The notes: a model not told the origin generated them from the letters alone. DNA of 64,000 nucleotides from Alphaproteobacteria bacterium (GCA_018608245.1 JABAZY010000017.1:49857-113856); one strand, 5' to 3'. Counted from the stretch's first letter, positions 36,562-46,195 are shown. Translations and numbers: made by a program.

Positions 36562-38390
36562 TGTGTGGAATTATTGGCGTTATTGGTAATGAAAAAGCAA
36601 CTCCACAATTATTGGAAGGGCTAAAGCGTTTAGAATATCGTGGATATGACTCAGCGGGGATTGCGACGCTTGTTGATGGTCAGATTGATCGCCGTCGCGC
36701 CGAAGGTAAGCTGGTTAATCTTGAAAATTTATTGAACGAATCCCCTCTGGACGGCGTTATTGGCATTGGACACACGCGCTGGGCGACACATGGCGGGCCA
36801 ACCACCAATAATGCGCATCCACATGCGACCGAAAAAGTAGCCGTTGTGCATAATGGTATTATTGAGAATTATGCTGAGATTAAAAAAGAGCTTCAAGATT
36901 TGCAGTGTCGTTTTGAAACAGATACAGACACAGAAGTTATTGCACATTTAATTACACATTACTTAACGCAAGGTGCATCACCTACAGAGGCATTTGATAA
37001 AGCGGCTGATCGTTTAAAAGGTGCCTATGCTTTAGCGGTTATTTTTTCTGGTGAAGAAAATTTAATGATTGGCGCACGCCAAGGAACACCCCTTGCTGTT
37101 GGGTATGGTGAAGATGAAATGTATTTGGGATCAGATTCATATTCGTTAGCACACTTAACACAAAAAATTACGTTTTTAGAAGATGGAGATCGTGTAGCCC
37201 TGACCAAAAAATCAGTGCGTATTTATACAGCAGAAAATGACAATGTTGATCGTCCTATTCGAATTACGGCGCAATCTGGTGCGACGACTGGTAAGGGTGA
37301 ATATCCACATTTTATGCTGAAGGAAATCTACGAACAGCCTGCGGTTATTGGCGATACGCTGAATTCATTTATTAACCCGGCAACAGGCGATATCGCGCTT
37401 TCTGCGGAGATTATTGATGCGTTAGAAGCGACATCGCGTATAACGCTAATCGCCTGTGGAACAGCGTATTACGCCTGTATGGTCGCAAAATATTGGTTTG
37501 AACAACTGGCTCGAATTCCGTGTGAAATTGATATTGCGTCAGAGTTTCGCTATCGCGAAGCACCAATGCCTAAAGACGGTATTTGTATTTTTGTTTCTCA
37601 ATCAGGTGAGACGTTAGATACATTAGAAGCACTTCGTTACTGCAAACGCCAAAAACAAAAAATCCTCTCAATTGTTAATACAATTGAAAGTACAATTGAG
37701 CGTGAGTCAGACATGGTACTTCATACATTGGCCGGGCCAGAAATTGGTGTGGCTTCGACGAAGGCATTTACCACACAGCTAACTACCCTTGCTTGTCTGA
37801 CTCTAGCACTCGCGTTTAAAAAAGGCACGATTACAGGTAAAGATAAAGAAGTTCATTCAGAAGCTCTCCGTCATTTACCAAAAATTGCGGCGAATATTTT
37901 AAATCATGATGAAGAAATTAAAAAAATTGCGAAACAAATTTCTGGTGTACGTGATGTTTTATATATGGGACGTGGAAGTTTGTATCCAATCGCTCTTGAG
38001 GGAGCGCTTAAGTTAAAAGAAATTTCCTATATTCATGCAGAAGGTTATGCTGCAGGTGAAATGAAACATGGGCCGATTGCGTTGATTGATGAAAATGTGC
38101 CGATTGTGGCTATTGCGCCGTCTAATGACCCTTTATTTGAAAAAACGGTGTCTAATATTCAGGAAACTGTGGCACGTGGTGGACAGGTTTTATCATTTTC
38201 TGATCTTGCAGGTACAGAAGTTATGAAAGATATGTTTAAATGGTCAGTATCGTTAGGCGACGTACATCCTTTTGTTGCACCAATTCTCTATACAATTCCT
38301 GTACAGTTGCTATCATATCACGTGGCTGTTGCTAAAGGGACGGATGTTGATCAACCAAGAAACTTAGCGAAATCAGTTACCGTCGAATAA
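36561..38390 (+). CDS. glmS: glutamine--fructose-6-phosphate aminotransferase
   Basis: 609 residues. It starts MCGIIGVIG, where Cys2 becomes the N-terminal nucleophile of the glutaminase domain; two SIS domains follow (VSQSGETLDTLEALR, GRGSLYPIALEGALKLKE), and the C-terminus ends KSVTVE as usual. It makes glucosamine-6-phosphate, the first step of amino-sugar synthesis. Translationally coupled to glmU; no ribozyme-like leader is possible because the genes overlap. Confidence 0.98.
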   Translation: MCGIIGVIGNEKATPQLLEGLKRLEYRGYDSAGIATLVDGQIDRRRAEGKLVNLENLLNESPLDGVIGIGHTRWATHGGPTTNNAHPHATEKVAVVHNGIIENYAEIKKELQDLQCRFETDTDTEVIAHLITHYLTQGASPTEAFDKAADRLKGAYALAVIFSGEENLMIGARQGTPLAVGYGEDEMYLGSDSYSLAHLTQKITFLEDGDRVALTKKSVRIYTAENDNVDRPIRITAQSGATTGKGEYPHFMLKEIYEQPAVIGDTLNSFINPATGDIALSAEIIDALEATSRITLIACGTAYYACMVAKYWFEQLARIPCEIDIASEFRYREAPMPKDGICIFVSQSGETLDTLEALRYCKRQKQKILSIVNTIESTIERESDMVLHTLAGPEIGVASTKAFTTQLTTLACLTLALAFKKGTITGKDKEVHSEALRHLPKIAANILNHDEEIKKIAKQISGVRDVLYMGRGSLYPIALEGALKLKEISYIHAEGYAAGEMKHGPIALIDENVPIVAIAPSNDPLFEKTVSNIQETVARGGQVLSFSDLAGTEVMKDMFKWSVSLGDVHPFVAPILYTIPVQLLSYHVAVAKGTDVDQPRNLAKSVTVE

Positions 38391-38425
38391 TTTTACTTTC
38401 ATCACAGTAATCAGGATTTTGAATA

Positions 38426-39601
38426 ATGCCCGTCGATCACGTTAAAAACTTTTTTAACTCTAAATCATCTCCAGGTATTTTGCTTTGTATTGCCGCTTTA
38501 TCAGCGATGATATTAGAAAATTCACCTTTCTTTGAACTTTACGATTTATTTAAAAATATTCCTGTTGCTATCCAACTAGGATCTTTTGAAATAAATAAAC
38601 CATTATTGCTTTGGATCAATGATGGATTGATGGCGATTTTCTTTTTGCTTATCGGGCTGGAGATTAAACGGGAGTTATTAGAGGGGCATTTATCAAAACG
38701 TTCTCAGATTATTTTGCCTGCTGTTGCGGCGCTAGGTGGGCTTATTTGTCCAGCGTTAGTGTATGCGTATATTAATATAAGTAGCCCAGAGACCTTGCAA
38801 GGGTGGGCTATTCCTGCTGCGACGGATATTGCCTTTGCTTTGGGCGTATTAATTATATTAGGGGATCGTATTCCACCAGCCTTAAAGGTGTGTTTGGTTG
38901 CGATTGCAATTATTGATGACTTGGCGGCGATTGTTATTATTGCTTTGTTCTATACAGCAGAAACATCAATTGTGTCGCTCTCTGGGGCGGGTATTGGGTT
39001 GTTGATTGTTTTCTGGATGAACCGTAGAGGGGTAACACAGTTAGGTCCTTATATGGTCATGGGGCTTATTATCTGGGCGTTTGTTTTAAAATCAGGCGTG
39101 CATGCTACGCTCGCAGGGGTGGCATTAGGGTTATTGATTCCTTTACGTGCTGAAAATGAAGAAGGGAAATCACCTTTAAAAGTCATTGAGCATGCGCTTC
39201 ATCCTTGGATTGCGTTTGCGATTATTCCTATTTTTGCCTTTGCTAATGCGGGTGTTTCATTAAAAAGCGTTACATTAGAAACATTCTTACAGCCTGTAAC
39301 ATTAGGAATTATGTTGGGGCTATTTTTAGGAAAACAATTTGGAGTCATGTTATTCACTTATTTAGCCGTGACTTTAAAACTATGTCGTTTGCCCGAGGGA
39401 GTGAATTGGAAACAGTTCTATGGGGTTGCGTTGTTAACGGGTATTGGCTTTACCATGAGTTTATTTATAGGGACGTTGGCGTTTTCTGATATTCAATATT
39501 TATCAGCTGTCAGATTAGGGGTGCTAAGTGGTTCAATTTTATCAGCTATTTTTGGTATAACTATTTTATTGATGAGCACATCACCAAATAAAACTAAATA
39601 A
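38426..39601 (+). CDS. nhaA: Na+/H+ antiporter NhaA
   Basis: 391 residues and about 12 membrane helices. The paired Asp of the transport site lie in IDDLAAIVIIALFYT at residues 164-165, matching E. coli D163/D164. FANAGVSL and LTGIGFTMSLFIG are further NhaA signatures. It exchanges sodium for protons, which fits a saline or alkaline habitat. AGGA precedes the ATG. Confidence 0.96.
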   Translation: MPVDHVKNFFNSKSSPGILLCIAALSAMILENSPFFELYDLFKNIPVAIQLGSFEINKPLLLWINDGLMAIFFLLIGLEIKRELLEGHLSKRSQIILPAVAALGGLICPALVYAYINISSPETLQGWAIPAATDIAFALGVLIILGDRIPPALKVCLVAIAIIDDLAAIVIIALFYTAETSIVSLSGAGIGLLIVFWMNRRGVTQLGPYMVMGLIIWAFVLKSGVHATLAGVALGLLIPLRAENEEGKSPLKVIEHALHPWIAFAIIPIFAFANAGVSLKSVTLETFLQPVTLGIMLGLFLGKQFGVMLFTYLAVTLKLCRLPEGVNWKQFYGVALLTGIGFTMSLFIGTLAFSDIQYLSAVRLGVLSGSILSAIFGITILLMSTSPNKTK

Positions 39602-39616
39602 TTTTCTTCGTAATTG

Positions 39617-39640
39617 ATTCCATAAAATGGAATTTTCTTG
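39617..39640 (+). terminator. weak terminator after nhaA
   Basis: ATTCCAT and ATGGAAT arms around AAA, followed by TTTCTTG, 16 bases past the nhaA stop. AT-rich and short, hence moderate confidence. Confidence 0.4.
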
Positions 39641-39736
39641 ATTTTTGACCGACTCTATGATCTACTCAAATTAATTAATAAAAAAAGAAGCGATTTTTAT
39701 TAAACATAGTCGTGGAAAAAAACAGGGTACAAAATT

Positions 39737-40288
39737 ATGTGTAGCGATAAGACATGTAATGCTTTCTGGCCACCAAAAGGCTGGAAGCATTTCGACGTCA
39801 TTAAAAATACTTCTGGTCAATCAGTAACCAAAGACCCCGTGAGCGGTAAGGTCAAAGGCTTGGTGTACCAAATCGATTCTTCTCCTACATATTATGCTGG
39901 TAATATTATTTCTGCGGTGCATGAAATTAAAATTTCTGGTTGGGAATATAATATTTTGGGTGAAAGTGAAGAATATCCTATATTGTCATTTTTCTTAGAA
40001 GACCGCTTAAACCATACAACACAGAAAGAAAGATGCATTTCACAAATTAAAGTGAAAAATAAACTATTTCCTGTGACGAGCAGTTCTGCACATAGAAGCT
40101 ATATGGTTGCTTTATTGTTTATGAAGCAAATTGATGTGGGTAATGTGTTGGATATTAACCGCGTGTTATCTATGTATAAAATTCATCCGACACAGCGTGG
40201 TATTTATAAACTCAAAAACTATGTTAGAAATGCATTTTTTGTTACTGAATATTCTAAATCAGATGATAAGAAGGTTAATACCGACTAA
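39737..40288 (+). CDS. hypothetical protein, 183 residues
   Basis: Soluble, without signal or membrane segment, beginning MCSDKTCNAFWPPKGWKHFD. No family recognised. Mixed alpha/beta composition with a charged C-terminus. Convergent with prmA, the two stops overlapping. Its own 135-base upstream region contains the nhaA terminator, so it is probably transcribed separately. Confidence 0.6.
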   Translation: MCSDKTCNAFWPPKGWKHFDVIKNTSGQSVTKDPVSGKVKGLVYQIDSSPTYYAGNIISAVHEIKISGWEYNILGESEEYPILSFFLEDRLNHTTQKERCISQIKVKNKLFPVTSSSAHRSYMVALLFMKQIDVGNVLDINRVLSMYKIHPTQRGIYKLKNYVRNAFFVTEYSKSDDKKVNTD

Positions 40289-41175
40289 TCTTTAAAAAAA
40301 ATGAGTGTTGACCATTCGTCGATATGATAATTTTTCTGTAATGTTACATTATCATAGTGAGATTTTATATCGTCTTCTTGTTCTATTAAAAGACCAGACA
40401 AAATAATGTGACCCGTCACATTTGTATGAAGCATAATATCTTCTGATAATATTCTTAAGGGCATTGCCAAAATATTAGCGATTGTTAAATCAAAGGAAAG
40501 TGCTGGGTCAATTTTTTTAAATCCGTCGCTTTCAATGACATCAATGTTATTTGCTTTGTTTATTCTAACGTGATTATTTGTGACGATAATTGATTCTGGA
40601 TCAATATCAGTCGCTAGAATTTTTGCGCTCGGCCATAGCTTATGTGCAGCAATGGATAGAATGCCTGCGCCTGCGCCCAAATCAAGGATTGTTTCAGGGG
40701 TAAATCCTTCGTTTTTTAAGCTTAATAAGGCCTTTAAACAGCCGGCTGTTGTACCGTGAGAACCAGAGCCAAAAGCAGTTGCGGCATCGATCAAGAGGGG
40801 AATTTTATCTTCTGGTATATCGCCTTCATAGTGACTGCCGTATACAAAGAAATCTTCTATTTCAAACGCAGGAAGCGCTTCATAGCTTTGAGCAAGCCAA
40901 TTAACATTTTCGTCCAATTTTTTAATTTCAAACTGGTCAATTTTGATTAAACCGACGTCATTGGCGGGAATACGTTTTATTAGATAATCTGTAAATTCTG
41001 CTTCTGTTATGTTGTGATCAATGACACATAGTATTTCATAGCCATTTTTTGTAATTAAGCTTGATACGGATAAGCAAAATTCTTGTAAAGACTCATTAAA
41101 AAGACCGAGCTGCGTTTGTGACAATTCGGTCTTAATAATAAAATTAATTTGATAATTAGAAGATAAATCAGAAAT
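40285..41175 (-). CDS. prmA: ribosomal protein L11 methyltransferase, start codon uncertain
   Basis: At least 279 residues. SAM-binding LDLGAGAGILSIAA, then ATDIDPESI and TIANILAMPL, all PrmA signatures; it trimethylates L11. From the first usual start codon (TTG at 41124) the protein would lack the family's first beta strand, yet the frame stays open upstream and encodes NYQINFIIKTE, which looks like that strand. Only ATT (41175) or ATA codons are available as starts there. I give the ATT, which overlaps the stop of the preceding TIGR02300 gene; the true start lies between 41124 and 41178. Confidence 0.85.
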   Translation of the reverse strand: MSDLSSNYQINFIIKTELSQTQLGLFNESLQEFCLSVSSLITKNGYEILCVIDHNITEAEFTDYLIKRIPANDVGLIKIDQFEIKKLDENVNWLAQSYEALPAFEIEDFFVYGSHYEGDIPEDKIPLLIDAATAFGSGSHGTTAGCLKALLSLKNEGFTPETILDLGAGAGILSIAAHKLWPSAKILATDIDPESIIVTNNHVRINKANNIDVIESDGFKKIDPALSFDLTIANILAMPLRILSEDIMLHTNVTGHIILSGLLIEQEDDIKSHYDNVTLQKNYHIDEWSTLIFFKD

Positions 41176-41552
41176 TATTTATCGTCCTCTTCATCGTCTA
41201 TATCGTCATCATCATCGACTTCTATGTCGTCTAAATCACTATCGATTGTTAATGTTGCATCATCATCGTCATCGTCGTCATCATCTTCATCAACATCATC
41301 TAAGCTTACGATATCATCATCAGCATCAATGTCGTCTAGGTCATCATCTTCGGCTTCTTCAGCTGTTTTTGCTTTTTCAGCTTCTTTAACGGCAACGGCT
41401 TCTTCAATTTTTGCAATGCTTCCGCGACGTGATTTAACCTTAATCTCTCCTGTAAATTCTGCTTCACAAGAAGGGCAAACGATAGGTGTTTTGCCGAGAT
41501 CATAAAAACGCGTCCCACAATCCATACAAATGCGTTTTAATCCTTTAGACAT
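41175..41552 (-). CDS. TIGR02300 (FYDLN acid domain) family protein
   Basis: 125 residues. N-terminal zinc-ribbon-like part with CMDCGTRFYDLGKTPIVCPSC (two CxxC pairs), then a spacer and a long Asp/Glu tail from about residue 65. This is the alphaproteobacterial TIGR02300 family of unknown function. The FYDLN motif reads FYDLG here. Its stop overlaps the possible start of prmA. Confidence 0.88.
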   Translation of the reverse strand: MSKGLKRICMDCGTRFYDLGKTPIVCPSCEAEFTGEIKVKSRRGSIAKIEEAVAVKEAEKAKTAEEAEDDDLDDIDADDDIVSLDDVDEDDDDDDDDDATLTIDSDLDDIEVDDDDDIDDEEDDK

Positions 41553-41601
41553 ATTAATCTCTCCTTCAATAAATAAAAATTCTAACCCTTGGATTGCATG
41601 A

Positions 41602-41622
41602 TTTTTGACGTGTTGTCAAAAA
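41602..41622. promoter_or_regulatory. inverted repeat upstream of the thiolase gene
   Basis: TTTTTGAC - GTGTT - GTCAAAAA, perfect eight-base arms, in the 213-base divergent region between the TIGR02300 gene and the thiolase. The plus-strand TTGACG inside it could be a -35, with TATAGC 15 bases on. Candidate operator for a regulator of the fatty-acid genes; no regulator gene is present in the window. Confidence 0.4.
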
Positions 41623-41765
41623 AAATATAGCAAATTGGCATTATTATTTTTAAAACGTTCATCATTGCTAGACCTACGTGACTTTCCACGATAATATTGG
41701 GTAATTTTTAACCACTCTTGGGTTAAGATAATACCCACTTTCAATTATTTGGAGATTTTCATTCA

Positions 41766-42896
41766 ATGCATACCTCAGTCGTTATTTGCGGATATAAACG
41801 CTCTCCCTTCCATTTTGCTAATAAAGGTGCGTTAGCGCGTGTACGCCCAGATGACATGGCCGCAACCGTGATTAAGGCGCTGATAAATGAAACAGGCGCT
41901 AAGGCGGATGATATCGAAGATTTGCTAATGGGTTGTGCATTCCCAGAGGCTGAGCAAGGATTTAATGTTGCTAAAATTGTGGCGCAATTGGCTGGATTGC
42001 CGAATAGCGTTGCAGGTGCGACCGTTAACCGTTTTTGTGGCTCGTCCATGACGACTGTACAAATGGCGGCGGGCTACATTCAAATGGGTGCGGGTGATTT
42101 ATTCATCTGTGCCGGTGTTGAATCAATGTCACGTATTCCAATGGGTGGATTTAACCCGATGCCAAACCCTAACATGACGCCAGTTTGTGATGCGGCCTAT
42201 ATTGGCATGGGTGAGACAGCAGAGAATTTAGCGAAGAAATACAAAATTGACCGTAAAACGCAGGAAGAATTTGCAGCATTATCCCATCAAAAAGCAGGTA
42301 AAGCGCGCGCAGATGGCAAATTCAAAGATGAGATCGTACCAATCGGTGACGTAACAGAAGACGGGTGTATTCGCCCTGAAAGCACCGCAGAAGGTCTTGC
42401 GGGATTGAAATTAGCCTTTGATGAAAACGGAACCGTGACAGCAGGAACAGCTTCTCCATTAACAGATGGTGCGGCAGCTGTTTTGGTCGCGTCTGAAGAA
42501 TATGCAAAGAAACATGGCCTTCCTATCATGGCACGTATCAAATCAGTGGGTGTGGCTGGGTGTGATGCCTCCATTATGGGGATTGGCCCAGTGCCTGCGT
42601 CGACAAAAGCATTAGAGCGTGCAGGCTTAACAATTGATGATATTGATATCGTGGAGTTAAACGAAGCGTTTTCTGCGCAATCTTTACCAGTTATTCAAGA
42701 TCTTAAAATTGATCAATCCAAGCTTAATCTTGATGGTGGCGCGATTGCTCTAGGGCATCCACTCGGTGCCTCTGGTGCGCGTATCACGGGTAAGTTGGCT
42801 AGCCTTATGCAACGTGAAGGCAAGAAACTAGGCCTTGCGACCATGTGTATTGGTGGCGGTCAAGGGACAGCGATTATTTTGGAATCAGTAGAATAG
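41766..42896 (+). CDS. acetyl-CoA C-acyltransferase (thiolase), FadA-like
   Basis: 376 residues. Active-site Cys91 in RFCGSSM, GGAIALGHPLGASGAR and CIGGGQGTA at the C-terminus with the second Cys. It cleaves 3-ketoacyl-CoA to acetyl-CoA and a shortened acyl-CoA. Followed 12 bases later by the FadN-like dehydrogenase, so the two form one beta-oxidation unit. GGAG precedes the start. Confidence 0.95.
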   Translation: MHTSVVICGYKRSPFHFANKGALARVRPDDMAATVIKALINETGAKADDIEDLLMGCAFPEAEQGFNVAKIVAQLAGLPNSVAGATVNRFCGSSMTTVQMAAGYIQMGAGDLFICAGVESMSRIPMGGFNPMPNPNMTPVCDAAYIGMGETAENLAKKYKIDRKTQEEFAALSHQKAGKARADGKFKDEIVPIGDVTEDGCIRPESTAEGLAGLKLAFDENGTVTAGTASPLTDGAAAVLVASEEYAKKHGLPIMARIKSVGVAGCDASIMGIGPVPASTKALERAGLTIDDIDIVELNEAFSAQSLPVIQDLKIDQSKLNLDGGAIALGHPLGASGARITGKLASLMQREGKKLGLATMCIGGGQGTAIILESVE

Positions 42897-42908
42897 GACA
42901 CGTACATT

Positions 42909-45308
42909 ATGACGATTAAAAAAGTTGCAGTCATTGGTGCAGGGGTTATGGGGAGCGGAATTGCTGCTCAGATAGCCAATGCAGGTGTACCTGTTGTGTT
43001 GCTGGATATTGTGCCCAAAGATGCAGAAGACAGAAATGTCATCGCTAAGGGTGCTATTGCGAAGATGTTGAAGGCTGATCCTGCGCCGTTCATGTCAAAA
43101 CGCAATGCGAAGCTGATTGAAGTGGGTAATTTAGAAGATGATTTAGAAAAATTATCTGAGTGTGATTGGATTGTTGAAGTGGTGCTTGAGGATTTGAACA
43201 TCAAGCATGCAACATATGAAAAAATTGAAAAGCATCGTAAAAAAGGTTCGATTGTTACGTCTAACACTTCCACTATTCCGCTGGCTAAATTAGCAGAAGG
43301 TCAGTCTGAGTCGTTTACGAAAGACTTTATGATTACGCATTTTTTCAACCCGCCACGTTATATGCGTCTTTTAGAAATTATTGTAGGTGATAAGACACGT
43401 ACAAATGCGGTTAAAACGATTGAAGAATTTTGTGATGTACGCCTTGGTAAAGGTGTTGTGCATTGTAAGGATACACCAGGATTTATCGTCAATAGATTGC
43501 TTGTATTTTGGATGCAGTCCGCTGTTAATCATGCCATCGCCGATAATGTGCCGATTGAGGTTGCGGATGCGGTGATGGGTAAGCCTATTGGTGTGCCAAA
43601 AACGGCTGTATTTGGTTTAATTGATTTGGTTGGTGTTGATTTAATGCCTTATTTATCTACATCTATGCTTTCTAGTTTGCCGAAAGATGACGCGTACAGA
43701 AAAATCTATCAAGATTATCCATTTGTCAGCCAAATGATTAAGGCTGGTTATAACGGACGTAAAGGTAAAGGTGGTTTTTACCGTTTGAACCCAGATGCGC
43801 CGAAAGGCACGAAAGAAAAGCAAACATTAGAGCTTAAGGCTGATAAGTTTGATGAAGCACAATACCGTAAATCAGATAAGCCAAAATTAGAGTCTGTTAG
43901 TGCGGGTAGAAAAGGCTTGCGCGCGGTTGTTGAAACGGACGATCAGGGTGGTCATTATGCATGGAAAGTGTTGAGTGAAACATTATCGTATGCGGCGTCA
44001 CTTGTGCCACAAATTGCTGATTCAATTTTAGAAATTGATCAAGCGATGAAGTTGGGAACGAATTGGAAATTTGGTCCGTTTGAAATGATAGACCAACTGG
44101 GTGCAAAATGGTTCGCTGATAAGTTGGCTGATGCAGGTATGGGTGTACCAGAACTTATTACCAAAGTAGGTGATGGAAGTTTCTATAAGGTCGAAGACGG
44201 TCAGCAACAATATTTTGGAACCGATGGTAAGTACCACAAAGTTGAGCGTGGCGAAGGTGTGTTACTTTTAAAAGATATTAAGCTTGCTTCTGAGCCAGTT
44301 ATTAAAACAGGTAGTGCTAGCGTTTGGAATGTCGGTGATGGTGTTTTATGTGTTGAGTTCACAGGTAAAATGAATGCGCTGGATGAAGAAGTATTTACGG
44401 CTTATCACAAGGCTATCAAATTAATTGGTGATGGCAGTGGTGAGTATAAAGCGATGGTGATTTATAATGAAGGATCACATTTCTCTGCGGGTGCTAATCT
44501 AGGGTTGGCTATTTTTGCGATGAATATAGCGATGTGGCCACAAATTGAATCGCTAGTTTCTGGTGGTCAAAAAGTTTATAAAGCGTTGAAATATGCGCCT
44601 TTTCCAGTCGTGTCTGCCCCTAGCGGTATGGCACTTGGTGGGGGATGTGAGATTTTATTACATTCAGATCATGTGCAAGCGCACGCGGAAACTTATACTG
44701 GTTTAGTTGAAGTTGGTGTTGGCTTGATCCCTGGTTGGGGTGGGTGTAAAGAAATGCTGTTGCGTTTCCAAGAAGAAGAAAAAGAAAACTATGATAAGGC
44801 CACTGGTGGTAAACAATTATGGTTTAGTCCAAAAGTAACGCCAATGGGCGCTGTTAGAAAAGCATTTGAGACAATTGCTTTAGCTAAAGTTGCGAAATCT
44901 GCGCAGGAAGCAAAAGAATTTAAATATTTAAAAGCGTCTGATGATATTACAATGAATAGAGATCGTTTGTTGTTTGATGCCAAGCAAAAAGCATTAACGT
45001 TATCGAAAGATTATTCTGCGCCTGAGCCAGTGGAAGAAATTCGCGTGCCAGGCCCATCAGGAAAAATGGCATTAGATTTAGCTGTGGCTGATTTGCGTAA
45101 ATCAGGTAAAGCAACACCATATGACGTGAAAGTATCATCCGCTGTAGCGACTGTGTTATCTGGCGGTGATGCAGATTGGACAGCGCCAATTCATGAAAAT
45201 GATTTATATGAATTAGAGCGCAAAGAGTTCATGCAACTTATCCGCCATGAAGGCACACAAAAACGTGTTGAGCATATGTTGGCAACAGGCAAACCGCTTA
45301 GAAATTAA
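42909..45308 (+). CDS. 3-hydroxyacyl-CoA dehydrogenase / enoyl-CoA hydratase, FadN-like
   Basis: 799 residues, the size of Bacillus FadN. The NAD-binding motif GAGVMGSGIAAQIANAG opens the dehydrogenase domain; HFFNPPRYM and DTPGFIVNR follow. The enoyl-CoA hydratase domain is C-terminal (about residues 475-650) with SAGANLGL and GMALGGGCE. This order, dehydrogenase then hydratase, is the reverse of FadB. It carries out the two middle steps of beta-oxidation. Confidence 0.94.
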   Translation: MTIKKVAVIGAGVMGSGIAAQIANAGVPVVLLDIVPKDAEDRNVIAKGAIAKMLKADPAPFMSKRNAKLIEVGNLEDDLEKLSECDWIVEVVLEDLNIKHATYEKIEKHRKKGSIVTSNTSTIPLAKLAEGQSESFTKDFMITHFFNPPRYMRLLEIIVGDKTRTNAVKTIEEFCDVRLGKGVVHCKDTPGFIVNRLLVFWMQSAVNHAIADNVPIEVADAVMGKPIGVPKTAVFGLIDLVGVDLMPYLSTSMLSSLPKDDAYRKIYQDYPFVSQMIKAGYNGRKGKGGFYRLNPDAPKGTKEKQTLELKADKFDEAQYRKSDKPKLESVSAGRKGLRAVVETDDQGGHYAWKVLSETLSYAASLVPQIADSILEIDQAMKLGTNWKFGPFEMIDQLGAKWFADKLADAGMGVPELITKVGDGSFYKVEDGQQQYFGTDGKYHKVERGEGVLLLKDIKLASEPVIKTGSASVWNVGDGVLCVEFTGKMNALDEEVFTAYHKAIKLIGDGSGEYKAMVIYNEGSHFSAGANLGLAIFAMNIAMWPQIESLVSGGQKVYKALKYAPFPVVSAPSGMALGGGCEILLHSDHVQAHAETYTGLVEVGVGLIPGWGGCKEMLLRFQEEEKENYDKATGGKQLWFSPKVTPMGAVRKAFETIALAKVAKSAQEAKEFKYLKASDDITMNRDRLLFDAKQKALTLSKDYSAPEPVEEIRVPGPSGKMALDLAVADLRKSGKATPYDVKVSSAVATVLSGGDADWTAPIHENDLYELERKEFMQLIRHEGTQKRVEHMLATGKPLRN

Positions 45309-45712
45309 CTCATCGTTAAGCTAGGGCGCATCATAAATTGTCGAACAGATTGTTGAACGGCGTCAGCAATGTCATCATCGTCAGCAGGCGGATCTTGCTC
45401 AATAATAGGAGCGCTTGATGCTCGACACCCTAAGATACCACCGTCAATAACAACTAGATTTTCATGACCATTTTCGGCTAAACAAAGTGCAATTTGTTTA
45501 GCTCGTGGACCCATTTTACAAAGAATAAATAGGGGTTGTTCCATATTGCGCTCAATATCAGGCGTTACGTTATGCATAGGTGTATGTATGACAGGACAAC
45601 CTAGGCGCATATTTTCGTATTCAAGTTCACTGCGAATATCTAAAATAGGTAAAATTTCACTTGAAGTTAGTAGTTGAGTAAAGTCTGCGGCGGAAATTGT
45701 ACTTATTGTCAT
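45305..45712 (-). CDS. rhodanese-like domain protein
   Basis: 135 residues, a single rhodanese domain. LDIRSELEYENMRLGCP is the CH2A-type stretch, and the active-site Cys65 lies in CKMGPRA, a shortened variant of CxxGxRS. A single-domain sulfurtransferase carrying persulfide is expected; partner unknown. Convergent with the FadN-like gene, with overlapping stops. Confidence 0.85.
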   Translation of the reverse strand: MTISTISAADFTQLLTSSEILPILDIRSELEYENMRLGCPVIHTPMHNVTPDIERNMEQPLFILCKMGPRAKQIALCLAENGHENLVVIDGGILGCRASSAPIIEQDPPADDDDIADAVQQSVRQFMMRPSLTMS

Positions 45713-45731
45713 GATTGATCCTATTTAGCAT

Positions 45732-45765
45732 TAAAAAAAGCGGGTTATTGCTAACCCGCTTTAAT
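45732..45765 (-). terminator. terminator after the lipoprotein gene
   Basis: AAAGCGGGTTA (45737-45747) and TAACCCGCTTT (45752-45762) form an 11-bp stem with a four-base loop; read on the minus strand it is followed by a T7 run. It lies between the lipoprotein gene and the rhodanese gene. Confidence 0.85.
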
Positions 45766-45800
45766 ATTTATTCTATTATAGAATTTCCTACAAGAAACTA

Positions 45801-46112
45801 TTATTTAGTTATTTGTGTAAATTTTGGTTCTCTTGGCTGCATAACTGGTGCAGGCATTGGCGCTGGTGTTGGTGCAACAACAACTTTTGGTTGAACAACA
45901 GGCGCTGGTGCAGGTGCTTGAACAACTACTGGAGCTGGTTCAGGTGCTACCATAGCAGCACGTTGTGCGCGTGTTTGAACTGTACGTTCTTCAGTGTACG
46001 CGCCACCATATGTACATTCATCCAATTCATCATTACATGATGGAATTGCGCCACATGCTGAAATTGTAGCAGCACATCCAGCCACTAAGGCTAAAGATAG
46101 TAATTTTTTCAT
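45801..46112 (-). CDS. small Pro/Ala-rich lipoprotein
   Basis: 103 residues. Signal MKKLLSLALVAGCAATISAC with lipobox ISAC and lipidated Cys20; after a short region with two more Cys comes a low-complexity tail of repeated AP and PV units. An envelope lipoprotein whose Pro-rich part may span periplasm or cell wall. Function unknown. A strong hairpin terminator follows. Confidence 0.8.
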   Translation of the reverse strand: MKKLLSLALVAGCAATISACGAIPSCNDELDECTYGGAYTEERTVQTRAQRAAMVAPEPAPVVVQAPAPAPVVQPKVVVAPTPAPMPAPVMQPREPKFTQITK

Positions 46113-46155
46113 AATATATTTCCTAAGTTATTAACGGGTTATAGGACTTGTTATC

Positions 46156-46183
46156 CACAGGCTGAATACCTAAAAAGCCTGTG
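46156..46183. repeat. inverted repeat between the lipoprotein and M32-like genes
   Basis: CACAGGCT and AGCCTGTG around a 12-base loop, 13 bases past the stop of the minus-strand M32-like gene. It may be its terminator, but no T-run follows on the minus strand. Confidence 0.35.
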
Positions 46184-46195
46184 TTAAGCAAGTTT

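Noticed and set aside
36561..36563. glmS ribozyme upstream of glmS
   Set aside because: The glmU and glmS genes overlap, leaving no room for a leader ribozyme.
41224..41505. Ser-rich ORF on the plus strand
   Set aside because: It is the antisense of the Asp-rich tail of the TIGR02300 gene; the Ser runs come from the GAT/GAC repeats.
45801..46040. Tandem DNA repeat in the lipoprotein gene
   Set aside because: The repetition reflects Pro/Ala/Val codons of a low-complexity tail and is not a regular array.
46151..46159. TTATCCACA, a perfect DnaA box
   Set aside because: A single copy with no cluster, no AT-rich unwinding region and no dnaA, dnaN or parA nearby; one match in 64 kb is near chance.
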